A DNA stretch of 64,000 nucleotides from Lysobacter_K koreensis (GCF_042677045.1 NZ_JBHTIH010000002.1:868001-932000), one strand, 5' to 3'; counted from the first letter of the stretch, positions 1 to 10,988 are shown. Numbers and translations are program-made. Notes: generated by a model not told the origin, from the sequence alone.

Positions 1-1
1 C

Positions 2-700
2 GCGATGCTGATCGCCGCGCTGACCGGCGCGCTGGAAGCGGTGGCGCACGAGGACGAAGTTCGCGTGGTCGTGCTCGAGGGCGAAGGCGCGTCGTTCTCC
101 GCCGGCGCCGACCTGCACTGGATGCGGGGCATGGCCGCGGCGAGCGAAGCGGTCAACCGCGACGATGCGCTCGCCCTCGCCCGCCTGATGCGCACGCTCG
201 ACGAGCTGCCAAAACCGACCATCGCCCGCGTGCACGGCGCCGCGTTCGGCGGGGGCGTCGGCCTGGTCGCCTGCTGCGATATCGCGATCGGCACCCCCGA
301 TGCCAAGTTCGGCCTGACCGAGAGCAAGCTCGGGCTGCTGCCGGCGGTGATCTCGCCGTACGTGATCGAGGCGATCGGCGCGCGCCAGGCGCGACGCTGG
401 TTCGCCACGGCCGAGATCTTCGATGCCGTCGAGGCCTGCCGGATCGGCCTGCTGCATCACGTCGTCCACGCGACCGCGCTCGACACCGCCGTGCAGCGTC
501 AGATCGACCTGCTGCTCAAGGCCGGCCCGCACGCCGCGTCGCAGGCCAAGGCCCTCGTGCGCCGCGTCGCCGCGCAGCGCGACCGCGACGTGCTGGATGC
601 CGACAACGCCGCGCTGATCGCACAGTTGCGGGTGTCCGCGGAAGGCCAGGAGGGCCTGTCGGCGTTCCTGGACAAGCGCAAGCCCGGCTGGACCCACTGA
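2..700 (+). CDS. liuC: Enoyl-CoA hydratase/isomerase, probable methylglutaconyl-CoA hydratase (5' truncated by window)
   Basis: Crotonase-fold enzyme that would hydrate 3-methylglutaconyl-CoA to HMG-CoA in leucine/isovalerate breakdown. Visible crotonase features are the oxyanion-hole segment SFSAGADLHWM and the second one AAFGGGVGLVACCDIAIG, followed by FGLTESKLGLLPAVISPYV. The readable frame is open from the first base; the methionine at position 5 sits inside the usual N-terminal helix, so roughly 30 residues including the true start lie upstream of the window. The substrate is inferred from the neighbours: the carboxylase alpha subunit that makes methylglutaconyl-CoA and the HMG-CoA lyase that uses its product lie directly downstream on the same strand. 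Crotonase specificity cannot be read from sequence alone. Confidence 0.85.
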   Translation, partial: AMLIAALTGALEAVAHEDEVRVVVLEGEGASFSAGADLHWMRGMAAASEAVNRDDALALARLMRTLDELPKPTIARVHGAAFGGGVGLVACCDIAIGTPDAKFGLTESKLGLLPAVISPYVIEAIGARQARRWFATAEIFDAVEACRIGLLHHVVHATALDTAVQRQIDLLLKAGPHAASQAKALVRRVAAQRDRDVLDADNAALIAQLRVSAEGQEGLSAFLDKRKPGWTH

Positions 701-710
701 GGACATCACC

Positions 711-1100
711 GTGATCGACCACATCGGCATTCCAGTCAGCGACTACCCGCGCAGCAAGCAGTTCTACCAGCAGGTGCTGGCAACCCTGGGCGCCCAGCTC
801 TTGATGGAACCCACCCCCGAACAGACCGTCGACGGACACTACGCCGCGGGCTTCGGCCGCGGCCACAAACCGACCTTCTGGATCGCCCCCGGGGATGTCG
901 GCACCCACCTGCATGTCGCGTTCACCACCGACACCCGCGCCAGCGTCGATGCCTTTTACCAGGCTGCGCTGGCCGCCGGCGCGCGCGACAACGGCGCGCC
1001 GGGATTGCGTCCGCACTACCACCCGAACTACTACGGAGCCTTCGTGCTCGATCCTGACGGCCACAACATCGAAGCCGTCTGTCACCGGGAAGCCGACTAA
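711..1100 (+). CDS. VOC (glyoxalase/bleomycin-resistance fold) family protein
   Basis: A 129-residue single-domain protein of the vicinal-oxygen-chelate superfamily, starting with GTG ten bases after the hydratase gene. It opens with the beta-strand MIDHIGIPVSDYPRSKQFY and ends with FVLDPDGHNIEAVCH, where His and Glu occupy the usual metal-ligand positions. Its TAA stop is followed immediately by the GTG start of the carboxylase gene, so it is embedded in the leucine-degradation operon. VOC proteins include glyoxalases, dioxygenases, epimerases and binding proteins. A methylmalonyl-CoA-epimerase-like or detoxifying role would fit the operon, but nothing visible fixes the substrate. Confidence 0.8.
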   Translation: MIDHIGIPVSDYPRSKQFYQQVLATLGAQLLMEPTPEQTVDGHYAAGFGRGHKPTFWIAPGDVGTHLHVAFTTDTRASVDAFYQAALAAGARDNGAPGLRPHYHPNYYGAFVLDPDGHNIEAVCHREAD

Positions 1101-3118
<2,018 letters not shown>

Positions 3119-3122
<4 letters not shown>

Positions 3123-4024
3123 ACGCATCTTTGCCCGCCGCGGTCCGGATCGTCGAGGTCGGCGCCCGCGACGGGCTGCAGAACGAAAAGGCGACCGTCG
3201 CCACCGCCGACAAGATCGCGCTGATCGACCGGCTGTCGGCGACCGGCCTGCAAAGCATCGAGGCGACCAGCTTCGTCAGCCCGAAGTGGGTGCCGCAGCT
3301 GGCCGACGCCGCCGAAGTGTTCGCCGGCATCGCGCGTCGGCCCGGCGTGCACTACCCGGTGCTGGTCCCGAACGAACAGGGTTACGAACGCGCACGCGCG
3401 GTCGGCGTCGAGGAGATCGCGGTGTTCACCGCCGCCTCCGAAGCGTTCAACCGCAAGAACATCAACGCCGGCATCGACGAGTCGCTGGCACGCTTCGCGC
3501 CAGTGCTGGAGCGCGCGCGCAACGACGGCGTGCGCGTGCGCGGCTACGTCTCCACCGTGCTCGGTTGCCCGTACCAGGGCGAGGTGCCGCTGAGCGACGT
3601 GGTGCGGGTGGCGCGCGCGCTGCATGCGATGGGCTGCTACGAGGTTTCGCTGGGCGACACCATCGGCGTGGGCACCCCGGGCAAAGCGCGCGCGATGCTC
3701 AAGGCGGTCGCGGCCGAAGTGCCGATGCCGGCGCTGGCCGTGCATTTCCACGACACCTACGGCCAGGCGCTGTCGAACATCCTGGCCTGCCTCGAGGAAG
3801 GCGTCGCGGTGGTCGACTCGGCGGTGTCCGGCGCCGGCGGCTGCCCGTACGCGATGGGCGCCAGCGGCAACGTCGCCAGCGAGGACGTGGTCTATATGCT
3901 GCACGGGCTCGGCATCGCCACCGGCGTCGACCTGCCGGCGCTGGCCGAGACCGGCCGCTGGCTGGCCGGCCTGCTCGGGCGCGACACCGGCAGCAAGGTC
4001 GGCAAGGCGCTCGCCGCGTCATGA
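3119..4024 (+). CDS. liuE: Hydroxymethylglutaryl-CoA lyase
   Basis: Cleaves HMG-CoA to acetyl-CoA and acetoacetate, the last step of leucine degradation. The 301-residue protein begins near VRIVEVGARDGLQNEK, the family's metal-binding entry strand, continues with KWVPQLADA and AVHFHDTYGQAL (metal-ligand histidines), and has the catalytic-cysteine signature SAVSGAGGCPYAMGASGNV. The ATG overlaps the carboxylase stop as ATGA, and its own stop overlaps the start of the following PAS-GGDEF-EAL gene in the same way, so translation is probably coupled along the cluster. Confidence 0.95.
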
Positions 4025-6594
4025 AGCACCGGCCGCCGGCGGAGGTTGCCGTACCGGCATCCACGACGGATGCGGCAGCCACGCTCGCGGCCCTGGAACA
4101 CGCCTGCGAAGCACCCGACCTGCCGGCCAACCTGCGCAGCCTGCTTGAGCGCAGTCGCGACGTGCTGCGCGCGACCGCGGCCGCCAGCGAAGCCGAGCGC
4201 CAGCGCTACCGCGCGCTGTTCGACACCATCCCCGACCCGGTCAGCGTGATCGCCTGGGACGGCACCGTGCTCGACCTCAACCAGGCCGGCATGGCCGCCT
4301 ACCGCCGGCCGCGCGACGATGTCGTCGGCCAGCCGATCGAGGTGCTGAACCCGGACCTGCCCAAGGACCACATGCGGCCCGTGTGGGACGCGCTCAGCCG
4401 CGGCGAGAACTTCAAGATCGAAGTCAGCAACATGCGCGCCGACGGCACGCGATTCCCGGTCGAGGTGCATTCGACCAACTTCGACTACGAGGGCCAACCC
4501 TGCGTGCTGGCCGTGGCCCGCGACCTCAGCGAGCGCGCCGAGGCCGAACTGCGTTATCGCGAACTGATGGAGATCGTCGACCGGGGAATCATGGTGCGCG
4601 ACCTCGATGGCCGCGTGCTCTACGCCAACGCCGCCGCGCTGCGCCTGCTCGACGTCGAGGGAGGCGTGACCCTGGACCAGGTGCTGCGCGACGGCCGCTG
4701 GCTGGTGGTCGACGAGAACGGCCACGTGCTGCGCGAGGACGAATTTCCTTGGTTCCAGGCCATGCGCACCGGCAGGATGGTCGGCAGCACGGTGCTGGGC
4801 TACTACAACCAGCGCCTGCGCCAGCTGACCTGGCTGTCGGTCACCGCGGTGCCGCAGTTCGCCGCCGGCAGCGACAAGCCGACCCAGGTGCTGTCGCTGT
4901 TTTCCGACGTCACCGCGCTCAAGCGCAACAGCAACCTGTTCGGCCGCGTGCAGGGGCTGGCCCACATCGGCGGCTGGGAGTGGGACACCGGCCGCGACAG
5001 CCTGTACCTGACCGATGAATCGCAGCGCATCCTCGGCCACCGCTCCCCGCCGGAGACGATCGAGGCGCTGCTGGGGTGCCTGCGCGAAGGAGACCGCCGG
5101 CTGCTGCGCGTGGCCCTCGACGAGGCGATCGCGATCGGCCGCCACATCGACCTGGAGTTGCAGGGCACACGTGACGATGGCCATGCGTTCTGGGCGCGCG
5201 TGATCGGCGAGGCCGAGGCCGGCGACCCGCTGAGCTCGCGCCTGACCGGCACCCTGCAGGACATCACCCAGCGCAAGCAGTCCGAGGAAACCCTGCGCGT
5301 GCAGGCGCGCAGCGACCCGTTGACCGGGCTGCTCAACCGCGACGCGCTGCTTGGCGAACTGGACGCGCGGCTCGACGATCCCACCCAGTCCTCGCTCGCG
5401 GTGCTGTACATCGACCTGGACCGGTTCAAGGTGGTCAACGACGTACTTGGCCATGCCGCCGGCGACCGCCTGCTGGCCTCGGCCGCGCGGCGCATCCAGC
5501 GCGCGATCGGCAGCGAGGGCCTGATCGCCCGCTTCGGCGGCGACGAGTTCCTGGTCGTCTGCCATACCGGCGACGATCCCGCCCGGCCGCAGCGGCTGGC
5601 CGACGCGATCCTCGAGGTGTTCGGCGACAGCTTCCGCATGGACGGCGAGGAATTCAGCATCACCGCCAGCATCGGCGTCGCCCAGGCCCCGGCCGACGGC
5701 GAGCGTTCGCAGACGCTGATCCAGAGCGCGGACGTGGCCATGTACGACAGCAAGCGCCGCGGCCGCAACGGCTGGCAGGTCTTCACCCAGGAGCTCGCCG
5801 AGCAGCAGCTGCACCGGCTGCAACTGGAGAACCAGCTGCGCCACGCGATCAGCAACGACGAGTTCCACCTGGTCTACCAGCCGCAGGTCGATCTGCGCAG
5901 CGGCGCTCCGGTCGCGGCCGAGGCCTTGATCCGCTGGCGCAACCGCTCGCTGGGCGAAATGCGCCCCGACCACTTCATTGGCCATGCCGAAACCACCGGC
6001 GACATCGTCGGCATCGGCGGCTGGGTGCTGCTCGAGGCCTGCCGCCAGGTGCGGCAATGGCGCGACCGCGGCCTCCAGCTCGATCGGGTCGCGGTCAACG
6101 TGTCCTACCGCCAGTTCCTGGGCGAGGACCTGGCCAGCAGCGTGCGCGCCGCGCTGGCCGAATCGCAGCTGCCCGGCAGCGCGCTGGAACTGGAGTTCAC
6201 CGAGCGGGTGCTGATCGAGGACGTGCCCGACACGCTGCGCACGTTCGCCGAGCTGCGCGACATGGGCGTGATGCTGACCATCGACGACTTCGGCGAGGGC
6301 TATAGCGCGCTCAACTACCTGCGCCGGCTGCCGATCCACGGCCTCAAGCTCAGCCAGCTGTTCGTGCAGGGCGTGCCGGACAACCATTCCGACGTCGCGG
6401 TGTGCCAGGCGGTGGTCGGGATCGCGCGCAGCCTCGGCCTGGGCATGGTTGCCGAGGGCGTCGAAACGCAACGGCAGCGCGATTTCCTGCTCGACTTGGG
6501 CGTCACCATCGGCCAGGGCTTCCTGTTTGCGCCCGGGCTGCTGCCCGCGGAACTCGAACAACGCTACCGCCGGGCGGCCACGATCACGCCATGA
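4021..6594 (+). CDS. PAS-GGDEF-EAL cyclic-di-GMP signalling protein
   Basis: An 857-residue cytosolic protein with no clear membrane segment. A short N-terminal helical region leads into several PAS-like sensor domains (first around residues 65-180, starting ALFDTIPDPVSVIAWDG), then a GGDEF domain with intact RFGGDEF near 506-510 and an EAL domain with intact AEALIRWR near 634-636. EAL-family residues NVSYRQFL, FTERVLIED and TIDDFGEGYSALNYL are present, so both synthesis and hydrolysis of c-di-GMP are possible. No RxxD inhibitory site lies five residues before GGDEF. The start codon overlaps the HMG-CoA lyase stop (ATGA) and its stop overlaps the GNAT gene, so it appears co-translated with the leucine-degradation operon. 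The sensed ligand is unknown. Confidence 0.93.
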   Translation: MKHRPPAEVAVPASTTDAAATLAALEHACEAPDLPANLRSLLERSRDVLRATAAASEAERQRYRALFDTIPDPVSVIAWDGTVLDLNQAGMAAYRRPRDDVVGQPIEVLNPDLPKDHMRPVWDALSRGENFKIEVSNMRADGTRFPVEVHSTNFDYEGQPCVLAVARDLSERAEAELRYRELMEIVDRGIMVRDLDGRVLYANAAALRLLDVEGGVTLDQVLRDGRWLVVDENGHVLREDEFPWFQAMRTGRMVGSTVLGYYNQRLRQLTWLSVTAVPQFAAGSDKPTQVLSLFSDVTALKRNSNLFGRVQGLAHIGGWEWDTGRDSLYLTDESQRILGHRSPPETIEALLGCLREGDRRLLRVALDEAIAIGRHIDLELQGTRDDGHAFWARVIGEAEAGDPLSSRLTGTLQDITQRKQSEETLRVQARSDPLTGLLNRDALLGELDARLDDPTQSSLAVLYIDLDRFKVVNDVLGHAAGDRLLASAARRIQRAIGSEGLIARFGGDEFLVVCHTGDDPARPQRLADAILEVFGDSFRMDGEEFSITASIGVAQAPADGERSQTLIQSADVAMYDSKRRGRNGWQVFTQELAEQQLHRLQLENQLRHAISNDEFHLVYQPQVDLRSGAPVAAEALIRWRNRSLGEMRPDHFIGHAETTGDIVGIGGWVLLEACRQVRQWRDRGLQLDRVAVNVSYRQFLGEDLASSVRAALAESQLPGSALELEFTERVLIEDVPDTLRTFAELRDMGVMLTIDDFGEGYSALNYLRRLPIHGLKLSQLFVQGVPDNHSDVAVCQAVVGIARSLGLGMVAEGVETQRQRDFLLDLGVTIGQGFLFAPGLLPAELEQRYRRAATITP

Positions 6595-7115
6595 CCACGA
6601 CTCCCGCCCGCGACCCGCTGCCACGCGCGGCCGGCGCGTTCGCCATCCGCCCGATCGAGGCGCGCGACGACGCCGCGGTGGCGGCGGTGATCCGCGCGGT
6701 GATGCCCGAATTCGGTGCGGTCGGCGATGGCTTCGCGATCAACGACCCCGAAGTCGACTGGATGCACCGTGCCTACTCGCAGCCGCGCAGCGCGTACTTC
6801 GTGGTCGAGCGCGCGGGCGTGGTGCTCGGTGGCGGCGGCGTCGCGCCGCTGGCGCACGGCGACTCCGGCACCTGCGAGCTACGCAAGATGTACTTCCTGC
6901 CCGAGGCACGCGGGCTGGGCGCGGGCGCGGCGATGATCGCGCGCTGCCTCGAGGCCGCGCGAACGCTCGGCTTCACCCGCTGCTACCTGGAAACGCTGTG
7001 CGGCATGGATGCGGCGATCCGGCTGTACGAACGCAGCGGCTTCGTGCGCTTGGCCTCGCCTCTGGGCGATACCGGCCACGGCGGCTGCAACACGTTCTAC
7101 CTGCTGGATCTCTGA
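6591..7115 (+). CDS. GNAT family N-acetyltransferase
   Basis: A 174-residue single-domain acetyl-CoA-dependent acyltransferase. After a variable N-terminus, FAIRPIEARDDAAVAAVI marks strand 1 and helix 1. ELRKMYFLPEARGLGAGAAM holds the acetyl-CoA pyrophosphate loop, in the form RGLGAG rather than the classical QxxGxG/A, and CYLETLCGMDAAIRLYERSGF is the typical C-terminal strand-helix. The layout resembles small amino-acid or peptide acetyltransferases; the acceptor is not deducible. The ATG overlaps the stop of the GGDEF-EAL gene, and a strong GC hairpin follows directly after its stop. Confidence 0.88.
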   Translation: MTTTPARDPLPRAAGAFAIRPIEARDDAAVAAVIRAVMPEFGAVGDGFAINDPEVDWMHRAYSQPRSAYFVVERAGVVLGGGGVAPLAHGDSGTCELRKMYFLPEARGLGAGAAMIARCLEAARTLGFTRCYLETLCGMDAAIRLYERSGFVRLASPLGDTGHGGCNTFYLLDL

Positions 7116-7116
7116 G

Positions 7117-7262
7117 CCCCTCTCCCGCCGGGAGAGGGGTTGGGGAGAGGGTTCGGCGCGAGCGGGGACATCCACTCGAAACCGAATCCTCACACCCCAA
7201 GGGTGCTTCCTTCGGGGCGTCCGCCCTGCGGGCACCTTCTCCCGACGGGATAAGGAAGAACG
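7117..7262. repeat. REP-like palindromic element cluster
   Basis: Two bases after the GNAT stop lies a perfect 10-bp hairpin, CCCCTCTCCC (7117-7126) with GGGAGAGGGG (7130-7139), followed by a direct partial copy of its right arm (TTGGGGAGAGGG). A second part near 7228-7256 reads CACCTTCTCCCGACGGGATAA, a diverged version of the same arms. The arrangement is typical of dispersed intergenic palindromes; the first hairpin could also act as a processing or termination stem for the upstream operon. Confidence 0.7.
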
Positions 7263-7295
7263 TAAAATCGCGCCTTTCCGCCCGCAGGACTCCCC

Positions 7296-8066
7296 ATGCA
7301 GCTTTCCGACACCCGCGCCGTCATCACCGGCGGCGTTTCCGGCCTCGGCCTGGCGGTCGCCCAGCACCTCGTCGCCCACGGCGGCAAGGTCGCGCTGTTC
7401 GACGTCAACGACGACAAGGGTGCGGCCGCGGTCGCCGCGCTCGGCGAAGGCAACGCGCGCTACTTCAAGACCGACGTCAGCGACGAGGCCGGCGTGGTCG
7501 CCAACGTCGCCGCGGCGCAGGCCTTCCTGGGCGGCTTGAACGTCGCGATCAACTGCGCCGGCATCCTCGGCGCCGGCCGCGTGCTCGGCAAGGATGGCGC
7601 GATGCCGCTGTCCCAGTTCCAGAGCACGGTGATGGTCAACCTGGTCGGCAGCTTCAACGTCGCCAAGGCCGCGGCCGAACTGATGCAGCACAACGAGCCC
7701 GGGGTGGATGGCGAGCGCGGCGTGATCGTCAACACCGCCTCGGTCGCCGCGTACGAGGGCCAGATCGGCCAGGCCGCGTACTCGGCCAGCAAGGGTGGCG
7801 TGGTCGGCATGACCCTGCCGATGGCGCGCGAACTGGCGCGCTTCGGCATCCGGGTGATGACGGTGGCACCGGGGATCTTCTGGACGCCGATGGTCGACGG
7901 CATGCCCGACTCGGTGCAGCAGTCGCTGAGCGCGTCGATCCCGTTCCCGTCTCGGTTGGGGCAGCCGGCCGAGTTCGCCGACCTGGTCGCGTACATCCTG
8001 GGCAACACCTACCTCAACGGCGAGACCATCCGCCTCGACGGCGCCACGCGATTGGCGCCGAAGTAG
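7296..8066 (+). CDS. SDR oxidoreductase, 3-hydroxyacyl-CoA dehydrogenase type-2 (HSD10-like)
   Basis: A 256-residue short-chain dehydrogenase. The Rossmann motif TGGVSGLGLAVA lies near the N-terminus, then NVAINCAGIL, the catalytic serine in VIVNTASVAAYEG and the YSASKGG pair (Tyr and Lys). The pattern TSFNVAKAAAELM-like plus VAPGIFWTPMVDGMPDSVQ matches the type II 3-hydroxyacyl-CoA dehydrogenase (HSD17B10) group, which oxidises 3-hydroxyacyl-CoA, including 2-methyl-3-hydroxybutyryl-CoA from isoleucine. That role would suit its place beside branched-chain catabolic genes, but it is separated from them by a repeat cluster and likely has its own promoter. Confidence 0.85.
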   Translation: MQLSDTRAVITGGVSGLGLAVAQHLVAHGGKVALFDVNDDKGAAAVAALGEGNARYFKTDVSDEAGVVANVAAAQAFLGGLNVAINCAGILGAGRVLGKDGAMPLSQFQSTVMVNLVGSFNVAKAAAELMQHNEPGVDGERGVIVNTASVAAYEGQIGQAAYSASKGGVVGMTLPMARELARFGIRVMTVAPGIFWTPMVDGMPDSVQQSLSASIPFPSRLGQPAEFADLVAYILGNTYLNGETIRLDGATRLAPK

Positions 8067-8070
8067 CGGT

Positions 8071-8160
8071 AGGGCGGGCCCCGGCCCGCCATCGCCATCG
8101 CCATCGCCATCGTTCCATCGCAATCGGCAACGATCGAAATGGCGGGCCAGGGCCCGCCCT
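8071..8160. repeat. GC-rich inverted repeat with short tandem CATCGC units
   Basis: The left arm AGGGCGGGCCCCGGCCCGCC (8071-8090) is matched by the right arm GGCGGGCCAGGGCCCGCCCT (8141-8160); each arm is also self-complementary. Between them the hexamer CATCGC is repeated about four times (8090-8112). It fills most of the gap between the dehydrogenase and efpL and resembles the GGCGGG palindromes elsewhere in the window. Confidence 0.75.
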
Positions 8161-8210
8161 GCAGTTCGTCCGATTCCGAACTCCCGACTCCTAATTTCCG
8201 GCCCAGACAA

Positions 8211-8777
8211 ATGAAAGCCTACGACGTCAAGAAAGGTAACGTGATCGAGCACAACAACACCGTCTACCAGGTGCGCGACATCGAGCGCAGTTCGCCGCAG
8301 GGCCGTGGCGGCAACGTCAAGTTCCGCTTCACCATGTACTCGGTGCCCGGCGGCACCAAGTTCGACCTCAGCGTCGGTGGCGACGACGAACTCAAGGAAG
8401 TCGAGCTCAGCCGCCGCCAGGCCACCTATTCGTACAAGGACGGCGACGCGTTCGTGTTCCTCGACGACGAGGACTTCACCCCGTACACGCTCGATGCCGA
8501 CGTGGTCGGCGATGCGGCCGGTTACATCGTCGACGACCTGAGCGGCTGCTACGTGCAGATCATCGACGACCAGGCCGTCGCGCTGCAGCTGCCGGCCAGC
8601 GTGACGCTGGAGGTGATCGAGACGCCGCCGGAGCTCAAGGGCGGCACCGCGACCAAGCGCCCGAAGCCGGCCAAGCTGTCGACCGGGCTGGAGATCATGG
8701 TGCCGGAGTACATCGGCACCGGCGAACGCGTGCTGGTCAACACGGTCACCGGCGAGTTCGCCGGCCGCGCGGACTGA
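8211..8777 (+). CDS. efpL: EF-P-like protein EfpL (YeiP)
   Basis: A 188-residue three-domain EF-P paralogue that binds stalled ribosomes and helps resolve difficult (notably proline) sequences. It begins MKAYDVKKGNVIEHNNTVY. The tip loop SPQGRGG near residues 29-34 lacks the PGKG lysine of EF-P and instead has an arginine at position 32, matching the unmodified-arginine loop of E. coli YeiP. DDEDFTPYTLDADVV and the C-terminal GRAD are also YeiP-type. It is distinct from the true efp encoded near 56 kb. It stands alone between repeat elements and presumably has its own promoter. Confidence 0.92.
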   Translation: MKAYDVKKGNVIEHNNTVYQVRDIERSSPQGRGGNVKFRFTMYSVPGGTKFDLSVGGDDELKEVELSRRQATYSYKDGDAFVFLDDEDFTPYTLDADVVGDAAGYIVDDLSGCYVQIIDDQAVALQLPASVTLEVIETPPELKGGTATKRPKPAKLSTGLEIMVPEYIGTGERVLVNTVTGEFAGRAD

Positions 8778-8813
8778 GTAAAGCGCTTCGACCGGACTGC
8801 GTTTGTTTTTGCC

Positions 8814-8841
8814 CGTCATTCCTGCGAACGCAGGAATGACG
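8814..8841. repeat. Perfect 13-bp palindrome of the GTCATTCC family
   Basis: CGTCATTCCTGCG (8814-8826), a two-base AA spacer, then the exact reverse complement CGCAGGAATGACG (8829-8841). It lies between efpL and the antiporter gene. A related palindrome, GTCATTCCAGC with GCTGGAAT, occurs near 55.9 kb, so this is a dispersed element rather than a gene-specific terminator; there is no T-run. Confidence 0.8.
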
Positions 8842-8927
8842 ACGGCGCGATTGGAACTACAGTCGCTCCAACCGCACCTTCGCTGTGCCACGGCATTCAC
8901 GCCGCGGCCCGGACACTGGCCGGCGCC

Positions 8928-10229
8928 ATGATGCCCGCCCTGCCGACCTACGCCGTGCTCTACCCCGACGCCTACAAGCTGCTGCTGGCGCTGGTCGGGC
9001 TGGCGCTGATCGGCGCGACCTGGTTGCCGCACCTGCTCAAGCGGCACCCGCTGACGTTCCCGATCATCTACGTCGTGCTCGGCGCGGTGCTGTACGCGCT
9101 GCCGCTGCAGCTGCCCGATCCGGACCCGATCGAGTACGGCCTGGTCACCGAGCGGCTCACCGAACTGGTGGTGCTGGTGGCGCTGGTCGGCGCCGGGCTG
9201 CGGATCGACACCGCGTTCGGCTGGCGGCGCTGGAGCGCGACCTGGCGCTTGCTCGCGATCGCGATGCCGCTGTGCATCCTGACCGCGGCCTGGCTCGGCC
9301 AGCAGCTGCTCGGCCTGGGCCTGGCGTCGGCGGTGCTGCTCGGCGCGGTGCTGGCGCCGACCGATCCGGTGCTGGCGTCGGACGTGCTGGTCGGGGGCCC
9401 GGGCGAAGGCGGCGAAGACCCCGTGCGTGTCACCCTGACCTCCGAGGCCGGGCTCAACGACGGCCTCGCGTTCCCGTTCGTGTGGCTGGCGATCGCGCTG
9501 GCGGCGTGGCTCGCTGGCGACGCCGAGTCGGGCTGGTTCACCCGCTGGTTGTGGCTCGACGTCGGCTGGCGCGTCGGCGCCGGCGTCGCCATCGGCTACG
9601 TGCTCGGCTACGGCCTGATGCACCTGATCTTCCGCTCGGCCGACATGACCCTGGCGCGCACCAGCGACGGGCTGGCCGCGCTGGCGATCACGCTGGTGGT
9701 CTACGGGGTGGCCGAGCTGTGCCACAGCTACGGCTTCCTGGCGGTGTTCGTCGCCGCGCTGGTGGTCCGCCAGCACGAGCGCAGCCACGAATACCACGGC
9801 ACCCTCAACCTGTTCGCCGAGCAATGCGAACGGCTGCTGACCGCGGTGCTGTTGATCCTGCTCGGCGGTGCCGTTGCCGGCGGCGTGCTGTCTGCGTTGC
9901 GACCGCTGGACCTGGCGTTCGCCCTGGCTTTCGTGCTGCTGGTGCGGCCGCTGGCGGGCTGGGTCGCACTCGCGCGAAGCCGGCTGCCAGCGCGCGAACG
10001 CTGGGCGGTCAGCGTGTTCGGCATCCGCGGCATGGGCTCGTTCTACTACCTCGCCTTCGCGTTCAACCACGGCGACTTCGACGACCACCCTCGGCTGTGG
10101 GCGATCGTCACCTTGGTGGTGCTGTTGTCGATCCTGCTGCACGGCTTGAGCGCGACCGGCGCGATGGCGCGCCTCGACGCGTGGCGGGCGCGCCGCGCGC
10201 GCCGCGGGATCAAGACCGCGCTGGATTAA
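8928..10229 (+). CDS. Sodium:proton antiporter, CPA1/NhaP type
   Basis: A 433-residue inner-membrane protein with about twelve hydrophobic helices. It is expected to exchange Na+ (or K+) for H+ in pH and salt homeostasis. The ion-site helix GAVLAPTDPVLASDV and the later SEAGLNDGLAFPFVW are characteristic of CPA1 exchangers (TDP and ND motifs). An alanine-free basic tail, RRARRGIKTA, ends the protein. The first of two adjacent ATG codons (MMPALP) is taken as start; a single-residue shift is possible. It faces the convergent NUDIX gene across a short gap. Confidence 0.9.
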   Translation: MMPALPTYAVLYPDAYKLLLALVGLALIGATWLPHLLKRHPLTFPIIYVVLGAVLYALPLQLPDPDPIEYGLVTERLTELVVLVALVGAGLRIDTAFGWRRWSATWRLLAIAMPLCILTAAWLGQQLLGLGLASAVLLGAVLAPTDPVLASDVLVGGPGEGGEDPVRVTLTSEAGLNDGLAFPFVWLAIALAAWLAGDAESGWFTRWLWLDVGWRVGAGVAIGYVLGYGLMHLIFRSADMTLARTSDGLAALAITLVVYGVAELCHSYGFLAVFVAALVVRQHERSHEYHGTLNLFAEQCERLLTAVLLILLGGAVAGGVLSALRPLDLAFALAFVLLVRPLAGWVALARSRLPARERWAVSVFGIRGMGSFYYLAFAFNHGDFDDHPRLWAIVTLVVLLSILLHGLSATGAMARLDAWRARRARRGIKTALD

Positions 10230-10272
10230 GCGTGCCGGCGCCGGCTTCGATCCAACGCCGAGGCGACCGCGA

Positions 10273-10839
10273 TCAAACGCCTGCGCGCCGTGCCAGCCAC
10301 TTGTCCGCCATTCGCCGCAGCGACGCGTCGGCTGCAGGATCGTTCGCGATCTCGCCGATGTCGCGCCACGCCAGGTCGTGCGACTCATCGCCCACCACGT
10401 AGCCTTCGTGCTCGCCCGCCTGCACGACGTAGCGCGCGTCGTAGTGCCAGTGCCCAGGCACCTCGCGCCGCTCGGGGATCCAGTGGCGATCCAGGTCGAA
10501 CAGCGACCCCTGCACCGCCAAGCCGGGCAGGCCCGATTCTTCCTGCGCCTCGCGCAACGCGACCTGCGCCAGGTCGCGGTCGCCGTCGGCGTGGCCGCCC
10601 AGCTGCAGCCAGCGGTCGAGCTTGCGGTGGTGGGTCAGCAGCACCCGCTTGCCGCCGCGATCGACCAGCCATGCCGAGCCGGTGAAATGGCCTGTGAGCC
10701 GTTCCCGCACGAAAGGGTCTTGCGCATCAGCGAGCAGTTCCGCAAATGCGTCGACGACTGCAGTCTCGGCGGGCCAACGACGACGGTAGTCGGCCAATGC
10801 CGGTAACAAGGCCTGTGAGTTCGCGGGGATCCGATCCAT
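10273..10839 (-). CDS. NUDIX hydrolase
   Basis: A 188-residue pyrophosphohydrolase of unknown substrate. The Nudix box reads GHADGDRDLAQVALREAQEE followed by SGL. The REaxEExGL core that binds metal is intact, while the upstream glutamate of the consensus is replaced by arginine, as is common in this subgroup. Start at MDRIPANSQ was chosen because the longer open frame upstream runs through low-complexity sequence overlapping the divergent permease promoter. A helical N-terminal region (about 50 residues) precedes the Nudix fold. Confidence 0.85.
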   Translation of the reverse strand: MDRIPANSQALLPALADYRRRWPAETAVVDAFAELLADAQDPFVRERLTGHFTGSAWLVDRGGKRVLLTHHRKLDRWLQLGGHADGDRDLAQVALREAQEESGLPGLAVQGSLFDLDRHWIPERREVPGHWHYDARYVVQAGEHEGYVVGDESHDLAWRDIGEIANDPAADASLRRMADKWLARRAGV

Positions 10840-10988
10840 GCTGCAGTGCGTCAATGTCCGAGGGCCACCGATTATCGCGTGGTGCCGCCCGGCGGTGCTT
10901 GTACCGGCGTGAGCGGGCGCGGTAAGGTCGCCCGGTTCGACGGGCATTGCCTGCCGTCGCCCGCACTTCGCCATTGGGGAATCACGCG

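Noticed and set aside
3892..6624. 910-codon antisense frame opposite the PAS-GGDEF-EAL gene
   Set aside because: Same codon-bias artefact; the opposite strand has intact GGDEF and EAL motifs.
8066..8210. Tandem CATCGC units as a CRISPR or VNTR array
   Set aside because: Only about four six-base units, with no spacers or cas genes; part of a small palindromic element.
6879..10388. 1169-codon minus-strand open frame across several plus-strand genes
   Set aside because: It runs antisense to well-recognised genes and across repeats, with compositionally biased, domain-free translation; produced by high GC at third positions.
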